Below, piece by piece: positions 46,813 to 54,393 of a stretch of DNA of 64,000 nt; the stretch's first letter is position 1; each line of letters starts with the position of its first letter. The notes under the pieces were generated by a model that made no database searches, was not told the DNA's origin, and worked only from the letters and a program-made list of their open reading frames with translations. The DNA is from Streptomyces xanthophaeus (GTDB lineage Bacteria; Actinomycetota; Actinomycetes; Streptomycetales; Streptomycetaceae): positions 6,582,501 through 6,646,500 of the forward strand of contig NZ_CP076543.1 of the NCBI RefSeq assembly GCF_030440515.1, in the 5' to 3' direction. The translations under genes were made by a program, and so were the position numbers.

Positions 46813-48335
46813 ACGCGGCGGACATGAAGGGCCCGGAGCTGCGGTCGGCCCTGCGCGAGCTGGAGATCTTCGCCGGGATCACCGAGGAGCAGCTGGACTG
46901 GCTGGTCTCGGTGTCCGAGCCCCGGATCCTGGCCGACGGCGACGTCCTCTTCCGGGACGGCGAGGAGGCCACCAGCTTCCACGTCCTGCTCTCGGGCGGG
47001 CTGGTCGTCACCAAGGTCGTCGACGGCCGGGAGGAGGTGCTCACCCGGCACTCCACCGAGGAGGAGAGCGCCGCTGCCGAGGAGCACGACGGCAAGCCGT
47101 CCGCCGCCCACCGGTTCACCGGCGAACTGCCCCTGCTGACCGAGGGCTCCTACGTGGCCACCGCGGCCGCCAGCGGCCCTTCGACCACGGTGGTGGCCTA
47201 CCCGAAGCCGGTCTTCTTCGAGATGCTGACCCGCTGCCACGGGGTGGCCGCCGTACTGATCCCCGTACTGGCCTGGCGCATCAAGTCCTCCGAGGTGCAG
47301 GCCCGCAAGCGGGCCACCGTGGAGGCGCTCGGCACCCTGGCCGCCGGGCTCGCCCACGAGCTGAACAACCCGGCGGCGGCCGTGGCCCGGGCCGCGCAGG
47401 AACTGGCCCCGGCCCTGGACCGGCTCACCCGTACCGCCCAGGCCTGGGGTGCGGCCGCCTCGGGCGCCGAGCGCGCGCTCCTCGACCGGCTCGCCGACGA
47501 ACTGGACAAGCTGCCGCCGCCGGTGACCACCGACCCGTTCGCCCAGGCCGACGCCGAGGAGGAGATCGCCGACTGGGCCGAGGAGGCGGGCACCGAACGG
47601 CCCGGCCTGCTCGGATCCGGGGTCGCGGACCTCGGGCTGGAGCTGGGCTGGCTGCTGGAGCGGCTGGAAGGCGTGGGGGAGCCGGCCCTCGCCCCGGCCC
47701 TGGACCACCTGGCGGCGCTGCTGGAGATCCGTTCGCTCGCGGCGGAGCTCCGGGCCGCGGGTCCCAGGATCTCCCAGCTCGTCGCCGCCACCCGGGATTA
47801 CGCCAACCTCGACCGGGCGCCCGAACAGCGCTTCGCGGTGCCCGACGGACTGGAGAACACGCTGGTCGTCCTGCGTTCCAAGCTCGCGGGCATCAGCATC
47901 GTGCGTGAGTACGAGCCCGGCCTGCCCGAACTGACGGGCTACCCCAGCGAGTTGAATCAGGTGTGGACCAACCTGGTCGACAACGCGGCCGAGGCCATGG
48001 AGGGCGCCGGCGTCCTGACCCTGCGCGCCCGGGCCGAAGGCGTCTGCATGGTCGTCGAGATCGCCGACACCGGCCGCGGCATCCCGGCCGAATCCCTGCC
48101 GCGGATCTTCGAACCCTTCTACACCACCAAGGACGTGGGCAAGGGCACGGGACTGGGGCTGCACCTCAGCTACCGCATCGTGACCCAGCGCCACCACGGG
48201 TCGATCACCGCCCGCTCGCGTCCCGGTGAGACCCGGATGGTCGTGCGGCTGCCCTTCGCCGGCAGCGCCCAGTCCTGCGCCTCACCTGCGACAACACCCG
48301 AAACGGAACCCATCGTGGGCACCTCTCCCCGTTGA
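46809..48335 (+). CDS. cNMP-binding-type domain plus histidine kinase
   Basis: 508 residues. Residues ~10-150 form a cyclic-nucleotide-binding-like jelly roll (LRELEIFAGITEEQLDWL, LFRDGEEATSFHVLLSGGLVV), interrupted by an acidic loop. The dimerisation box has His183 in LAAGLAHELNNPAAAVARAAQEL. The ATPase has the N-box NQVWTNLVDNAAEAM, the DTGRG site and GTGLGLHLSYRIV. No membrane segment and no receiver are present, so it is a soluble sensor. Its partner may be the receiver-flavoprotein at 22748-24472 (inference). It is the penultimate gene of the block. Confidence 0.92.
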   Translation: MNAADMKGPELRSALRELEIFAGITEEQLDWLVSVSEPRILADGDVLFRDGEEATSFHVLLSGGLVVTKVVDGREEVLTRHSTEEESAAAEEHDGKPSAAHRFTGELPLLTEGSYVATAAASGPSTTVVAYPKPVFFEMLTRCHGVAAVLIPVLAWRIKSSEVQARKRATVEALGTLAAGLAHELNNPAAAVARAAQELAPALDRLTRTAQAWGAAASGAERALLDRLADELDKLPPPVTTDPFAQADAEEEIADWAEEAGTERPGLLGSGVADLGLELGWLLERLEGVGEPALAPALDHLAALLEIRSLAAELRAAGPRISQLVAATRDYANLDRAPEQRFAVPDGLENTLVVLRSKLAGISIVREYEPGLPELTGYPSELNQVWTNLVDNAAEAMEGAGVLTLRARAEGVCMVVEIADTGRGIPAESLPRIFEPFYTTKDVGKGTGLGLHLSYRIVTQRHHGSITARSRPGETRMVVRLPFAGSAQSCASPATTPETEPIVGTSPR

Positions 48336-48347
48336 AACGGAGTCGAC

Positions 48348-48689
48348 ATGGCCAAGTACGACATCTCCAAGCTGCACCCGGTGTTCGTCCGTCAGATGGA
48401 GGCGCTGGCCGCCCTGGACATCGAGGCGGTGATGAAGAACTACACCGACGACGCCGTGCTGCTGCGCTTCGAAGGAGCCTCGGTGGGGATCGAAGCCGTT
48501 CGCGAGACGTTCACCGGCTATCTCACGGTGAAGCCCTCGCTCGTGGAACTCCAGGAGTACATCGAGACCGAAGACACCATCTTCTACCGGGCGATCATGA
48601 ACCTGAACGGTGAACCGGAGCACGCGTTCGGGACACTTGTCGTCCGCGATGGCCGAATCTGGCGCCAGACAGCCGGATTCGGCAGCTGA
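48348..48689 (+). CDS. SnoaL/NTF2-like protein, fourth copy
   Basis: 113 residues with the DUF4440/SnoaL outline: FVRQMEALAALDIEAVMKNYTDDAVLLRFEGASVGIEAVRETFTGYL, then FYRAIMNLNGEPEHAFGTLVVRDGRIWRQTAGFG. It is 12 bases after the kinase gene and is the last gene before a strong hairpin, so it ends the block. Confidence 0.86.
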   Translation: MAKYDISKLHPVFVRQMEALAALDIEAVMKNYTDDAVLLRFEGASVGIEAVRETFTGYLTVKPSLVELQEYIETEDTIFYRAIMNLNGEPEHAFGTLVVRDGRIWRQTAGFGS

Positions 48690-48713
48690 AGGCCGGAATC
48701 TGGGTAGCGTGTG

Positions 48714-48741
48714 CGGGGAGGGCGCCGCAGCGCCCTCCCCG
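48714..48741 (+). terminator. Terminator ending the 24-gene block
   Basis: CGGGGAGGGCGC (48714-48725), loop CGCA and GCGCCCTCCCCG (48730-48741): a perfect 12-bp stem with a tetraloop, followed by TATGTGTGG. Confidence 0.8.
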
Positions 48742-48799
48742 TATGTGTGGCATGACGCGCGCGGGCTGCATATATGCAAGAAGCGGCAAAGGGGAGGCA

Positions 48800-49447
48800 A
48801 TGGAAAGCGAAACCGGGCGGATCGAGGCATTCAGTGACGGCGTATTCGCCGTCATCATCACAATCCTTGTTCTGGAATTGAAGGTTCCGGAAGAAACCGG
48901 CTCGGAGTTCTGGCATGGAGTCCGGGAACAGTGGCCCCATTACGCCGCCTACGTCGTGAGTTTCCTCATCATCGGCGTGATGTGGGTGAATCACCACACC
49001 ATCTTCAGTCACCTCAGGAGGGTGGACCGCCCCCTGTTGTTCCTGAATCTCCTGGTGCTGATGGTGGTATCGGTGGTCCCGTACACCACCAATGTCCTCG
49101 CCGAGCACCTCATGGAGGAAGGCGGCTCCGCCAACGCCGCCGCCGTCCTCTACAGCGGCGTCACCGTGGCCTACGCCCTGGCGTTCCTGGCCTTCTGGTG
49201 GTACGTCACCCGGGTCGGCCACCTCTTCCACGAGCAGGTGGACAAGGAGGGCGCACGCGCCACTCGGGTGCGCTTCGGCCTCGGGGCCATCGCGTACCCC
49301 CTCACCGTCCTGCTGGCCTTCTACTCCGCACCACTCACACTTGTCGCCCACTTCCTGATCGCGATCTACTATGCGGCGAACCAGATCCCCATCCCCCTCG
49401 TGGTAGAGGAAGAGCGGCTCGATTCTGCCAGCGACCTCAGGAAGTAG
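48800..49447 (+). CDS. TMEM175-family potassium channel-like membrane protein
   Basis: 215 residues with six predicted membrane segments. The family signature lies at the start of TM1: RIEAFSDGVFAVIITILVLEL. HHTIFSHLRRVDRPLLFLN follows between later helices. Bacterial TMEM175 proteins are K+ channels of this length. The ATG at 48800 has GGGGAGGC upstream; the upstream in-frame ATGs lie beyond the terminator hairpin. Confidence 0.9.
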   Translation: MESETGRIEAFSDGVFAVIITILVLELKVPEETGSEFWHGVREQWPHYAAYVVSFLIIGVMWVNHHTIFSHLRRVDRPLLFLNLLVLMVVSVVPYTTNVLAEHLMEEGGSANAAAVLYSGVTVAYALAFLAFWWYVTRVGHLFHEQVDKEGARATRVRFGLGAIAYPLTVLLAFYSAPLTLVAHFLIAIYYAANQIPIPLVVEEERLDSASDLRK

Positions 49448-49478
49448 CCGCCGGGGCCTACGGCCGTTCTGTACGGTC

Positions 49479-49490
49479 AAGTAGGGTATT
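49479..49490 (+). promoter_or_regulatory. Candidate promoter of the transposase-like gene
   Basis: AAGTAGGGTATTGG contains TAGGGT/GGGTAT about 35 bases before the ATG. It resembles either a housekeeping -10 (TAnnnT) or the GGGTAT of SigB-type promoters. The -35 is not convincing. Confidence 0.3.
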
Positions 49491-49519
49491 GGATCTAGCT
49501 GGTCGCGGGGGAGGCCCAG

Positions 49520-50830
49520 ATGGCTCGCGTAGTCCTGCCGGAGGATTCCACGACGGAAATCTCCGAATTGATCGACGTCCTGATCTCTCTTCTCTTCGAA
49601 TCATTACCCCGGCGGGACCAGCGAAACTGGGCCCGCGTTTATCTGAACGGTCTGGTGCGGACCACCGGGAAGAAAACAATTCGTAACATCGCCGGAACAG
49701 GGGCCAGTTCCGTCGAGCAGAGCCTCCAGCAGTTCATCAGCAAGTCCCCCTGGGACTGGACCCCGGTCCGCCGCTCCCTCGCCCAGCACCTCGAACGCAC
49801 CGCACAGCGCCCCCTGGCCTGGGTGCTCCAGCCCATGGTCATAGAGAAGGCGGGGGACCGTTCCGTCGGCGTCGGCCGGCAGTTCGTCCCCCAGCTCGGC
49901 CGCACCGCCAACTGTCAGCAGGCGAGCGGGATCTGGCTCGCCTCCAGCGAGGCCAGCTTCCCGGTCGAATGGACCCTCACCCTCCCCGGGCCCTGGACCA
50001 GCGAACTCCTGCGCCGCCGCCGGGCCGGCATCCCCGACACGGCCCGCTCCCTCACGCCCGCCCAGGACGCCGTGAACGCCGTCCAGCGGATGGCCGCCGG
50101 CTGGCAACTCCAGCGCCGGCCCGTGGTGATGGAGGTCGCCAACGGCGACCTCCCCCAGAGCATCGAGTCCTTCACCCTCCAGGACATCCCCTTCGTCTTC
50201 AAGGTCGACGGCTCACTGCCCGTCTCCTTCGGCGGCGCCGGCCGGTACAAGCCCGGGCCGCACACCGCCCCCGCCCGCGAGCTCATCGACTCCCTGCGCT
50301 CCCAGCGCCGCGTCGTCGAATGGACCCGGCACGGCCGCGCCGAGGGCGCGGTGACCCTGCTGACCTCGGCCTCGATCTTCGCCACCCCCTGCGAGGACCG
50401 CCCCGTGCCCGCGCCGCCCACCCCGCTGCTGCTGGTCGGAGCCTGGACCGAAACCGCGCTGCTGCCCTCCGAGTTCTGGATCACCAACATCGGAGACCGG
50501 CCGCTCGCCCAGCTCTTCCTGCTCGCCAAGCTCACCGACCGCGTCTCCCTCGACTTCGCCGAGACCTGCGAACCCGTGGGCATCCGGGACTTCGAAGGCC
50601 GCTCCTTCCGGGGCTGGCACCACCACGCCACCCTCGCCAGCGTGGCCCACGCCGCGAAACTGCTCGGCGCGCGCCCGCCGATACCCGACGGATACCCCGG
50701 ACCCACCCGGTCGGCCGCCGCGACCGCCGCACCGCCCAGAGCGGCCACAGCCCGGCCGGCGACCCCGGCCGTCCTGCCGCCGCGACCGCACCTGCCCGGA
50801 CAGACCCCGCGCCGCGAGTACATCCGCTGA
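49520..50830 (+). CDS. IS701-like transposase fold protein with degenerate catalytic site; TTA codon
   Basis: 436 residues aligning in outline with IS701-family transposases: EQSLQQFISKSPWDWTPVRR early, SVGVGRQFVPQLGRTANCQ in the middle and RSFRGWHHHATLASVAHA late. The first catalytic Asp region, normally VVDDTGF, reads VLQPMVIEKAG. The second reads VVMEVANGD, so the DDE triad appears lost. There are no terminal repeats, and its stop shares a base with the xdhC start. I infer a domesticated protein of unknown role. TTA codon at 49604-49606 near the N-terminus. Confidence 0.78.
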   Translation: MARVVLPEDSTTEISELIDVLISLLFESLPRRDQRNWARVYLNGLVRTTGKKTIRNIAGTGASSVEQSLQQFISKSPWDWTPVRRSLAQHLERTAQRPLAWVLQPMVIEKAGDRSVGVGRQFVPQLGRTANCQQASGIWLASSEASFPVEWTLTLPGPWTSELLRRRRAGIPDTARSLTPAQDAVNAVQRMAAGWQLQRRPVVMEVANGDLPQSIESFTLQDIPFVFKVDGSLPVSFGGAGRYKPGPHTAPARELIDSLRSQRRVVEWTRHGRAEGAVTLLTSASIFATPCEDRPVPAPPTPLLLVGAWTETALLPSEFWITNIGDRPLAQLFLLAKLTDRVSLDFAETCEPVGIRDFEGRSFRGWHHHATLASVAHAAKLLGARPPIPDGYPGPTRSAAATAAPPRAATARPATPAVLPPRPHLPGQTPRREYIR

Positions 50831-51981
50831 TGCTCGACATAGCCGACGAGCTACGCGCGTGGTGCGCCGCGCAGCGGGAGTTCGCACTCGCCACCGTCGT
50901 CGCCGTCAGTGGGAGCGCTCCCCGCGGCCCCGGCGCCTCCCTCGCCGTCGACGACAAGGGCACCGCGCTCGGCTCCATCTCCGGAGGCTGCGTGGAATCC
51001 GCCGTGCACGAGCTGTGCCTGGACGCCATCGCCTCCGGCGAAGGCGGCCTGCACCGGTTCGGCTACAGCGACGACGACGCCTTCGCCGTGGGCCTGACCT
51101 GCGGCGGAGTCCTCGACGTGCTGGTCACCCCGGTGCGCGGGCTCGACCCGGTCCGGCCCGTGCTCGGCTCGGTGCTCGACGCCGCCGCCGGGGGCACCCG
51201 GGCCGCACTCGCCCGGGTGGTCTCCGGACCGCCGTCCCAGCTGGGCCGGGCCCTCGCCGTGCACGCCGACGGCACCTACGAGGGCGGGCTCGCCGGCGGC
51301 CCCGACCTGGACCGGGCCGCGGCCCGGCAGGTACGGGCGCTGCTGCTGGCCGGACGCACCGGCACCGCCGAGCTCGGCACGGCCGGCGGGCTCTGCGGGG
51401 AGCCCCTGACCCTCCTCGTCGAATCGGCCGCCGAGCCGCCCCGGCTGCTCGTCTACGGGGCCATCGACTTCGCCGCGGCCCTCGCCCGGATCGGCGCCTT
51501 CCTCGGCCACCGGGTCACCGTGTGCGACGCCCGGCCCGTCTTCACGACCCGGGCCCGCTTCCCCGACGCCGACGAGGTCGTCGTCGACTGGCCGCACCGG
51601 CACCTGGCCGCCGAATGGGACGCGGGCCGCCTGGACTCCCGTACCGCGGTCTGCGTCCTCACCCACGACGCCAAATTCGACATACCGCTGCTGGAACTGG
51701 CCCTGCGGTTGCCCCTGGGCTACGTGGGGGCCATGGGATCGCGGCGCACCCACACCGAACGCGAGAGACGGTTGCGGGCCCAGGGCGTCACGGACTCCGC
51801 CCTGGCCCGCCTGCGCTCACCCATCGGACTCGACCTCGGCGGCGCCACCCCCGAGGAGACCGCGCTGGCCATAGCCGCCGAGTTCACGGCCGTCCGGCAC
51901 GGCGGATCGGTGCTCCCGCTGGCCCGGCGGCACGGCCCGGTCCACCGCCGGACCCGGCCCGCCGGGACCAAGGTCCCGTAG
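50830..51981 (+). CDS. xdhC: XdhC/CoxI-family molybdenum enzyme maturation factor
   Basis: 383 residues. The N-terminal XdhC domain shows VAVSGSAPRGPGASLAV and ISGGCVESAVHELCLDA. The C-terminal Rossmann half has LLVYGAIDFAAALARIGAFLGHRVTVCDARP and LGYVGAMGSRRTHTERERRL. XdhC proteins bind the sulfurated molybdenum cofactor and insert it into xanthine dehydrogenase-type enzymes, so the likely client is the hydroxylase at 41710-45493. Its ATG overlaps the stop of the transposase-like gene by one base. Confidence 0.92.
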   Translation: MLDIADELRAWCAAQREFALATVVAVSGSAPRGPGASLAVDDKGTALGSISGGCVESAVHELCLDAIASGEGGLHRFGYSDDDAFAVGLTCGGVLDVLVTPVRGLDPVRPVLGSVLDAAAGGTRAALARVVSGPPSQLGRALAVHADGTYEGGLAGGPDLDRAAARQVRALLLAGRTGTAELGTAGGLCGEPLTLLVESAAEPPRLLVYGAIDFAAALARIGAFLGHRVTVCDARPVFTTRARFPDADEVVVDWPHRHLAAEWDAGRLDSRTAVCVLTHDAKFDIPLLELALRLPLGYVGAMGSRRTHTERERRLRAQGVTDSALARLRSPIGLDLGGATPEETALAIAAEFTAVRHGGSVLPLARRHGPVHRRTRPAGTKVP

Positions 51982-52093
51982 GAAACGACCATCCGGCCCG
52001 GTCCGTCCTGGACGATCAGCCCGGGCGGCGTGAACGCCAGGTCGTGGGAGAATGAAGTACGTGCGTTTCCCCGGCTGTCCTGCCGGGGCGTAG

Positions 52094-53569
<1,476 letters not shown>

Positions 53570-53579
53570 TTCCTTCCGT

Positions 53580-53626
53580 CCCGTGGCCCTGGGCCGTCCC
53601 CCTGGTGGACGGCCCAGGGCCACGGG
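53580..53626 (+). terminator. Strong terminator after guaB1
   Basis: A 20-bp perfect stem (53580-53599 with 53607-53626) around loop CCCTGGT. It is one of the strongest hairpins in the window. Confidence 0.85.
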
Positions 53627-53718
53627 CGTTCCCGCATGCGGCACCGCTGCCGGGGCGGGGCGCCGAGGAACGGTGGAAGGGCGGGGTGGGGAAGGCCCCG
53701 CGCAGCGGCAGCCCGCAC

Positions 53719-53752
53719 GACCGTTCGGCGCACCGGGGGACCGTTCGGCGCA
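53719..53752 (+). repeat. Paired 14-bp direct repeats upstream of the ECF sigma gene
   Basis: GACCGTTCGGCGCA occurs at 53719-53732 and 53739-53752, exactly 20 bp apart (about two helical turns, same face). They lie ahead of a -10-like GGATAA near 53779-53784 and are good candidates for activator or repressor sites. Confidence 0.6.
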
Positions 53753-53838
53753 GGACGGGTCCGGATACGCCAAGCGGCGGATAACTCCGGGGCATCGGGC
53801 CGTCACGCTGAGGTGACCCGACCTGGAAGGGGCACCCC

Positions 53839-54393
53839 GTGACCAGAACCGACCCGCACGCCCTCGCCCGGCTGCACAGCGAGCACGGCAAGGCCCTCTA
53901 CGGATTCCTCCTCGGCCTCACCTTCGGCGACCGCCAGCGCGCCGAGGACCTCCTGCAGGAGACGCTCTTCCGGGCCTGGACCCACCCCGAGGCCCTGGAG
54001 AGCGGCCACACCTCCATGCGGCCCTGGCTCTACACCGTCGGCCGGCGCCTCGCCATCGACGCCCGGCGGGCCCGCCTGGTGCGGCCCGCCGAGGTCGGGC
54101 CCGACGCCCTCGACCTCTCCCCGGCCGCCGACGACCACACCGAACAGGCCGTCGCCACCCTCGACGTCCGACGGGCCCTGCGACTGCTGAGCCCCGAGCA
54201 CCGCGCCGTGCTCGTGCAGATCTACTACCGAGGTGCCTCCGTCTGCGAGGCCGCCGCGGAGCTCGGAGTGCCCGCCGGCACCGTGAAGTCCCGTACCCAC
54301 TACGCCTTACGGGCCCTGCGCGCCGCCATGCCCGGCTACGGACCCGGCGCACCCGGCGTGCCCGCCGCGCCCGGTGGCCGCGCCGCCGCCTGA
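53839..54393 (+). CDS. ECF-type RNA polymerase sigma factor with TTA codon
   Basis: 184 residues. Region 2 (GFLLGLTFGDRQRAEDLLQETLFRAWTHPEALE with RPWLYTVGRRLAIDARRARL) and region 4 (LLSPEHRAVLVQIYYRGASVCEAAAELGVPAGTVKSRTHYALRALRA) are complete. The tail is Gly/Pro/Ala-rich. No anti-sigma gene follows. Codon TTA at 54307-54309 lies inside region 4, so an active product needs bldA tRNA. Its 3' end overlaps the convergent LuxR-type gene by 58 bp. GTG start with GGAAGGGG upstream. Confidence 0.92.
   Translation: MTRTDPHALARLHSEHGKALYGFLLGLTFGDRQRAEDLLQETLFRAWTHPEALESGHTSMRPWLYTVGRRLAIDARRARLVRPAEVGPDALDLSPAADDHTEQAVATLDVRRALRLLSPEHRAVLVQIYYRGASVCEAAAELGVPAGTVKSRTHYALRALRAAMPGYGPGAPGVPAAPGGRAAA

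Noticed and set aside
25062..48689. Classical polyketide or non-ribosomal peptide cluster
   Set aside because: No ketosynthase, carrier protein or adenylation domain is present anywhere in the window.
49520..50830. Active insertion sequence
   Set aside because: The catalytic acidic residues look lost, no terminal inverted repeats or target duplications are visible, and the gene is coupled to xdhC.
53839..54393. ECF sigma factor as target of the RsbW-like kinase
   Set aside because: RsbW-type kinases act on SigB/SigF-type factors, the gene is 16 kb away, and it lacks the regions those kinases bind.
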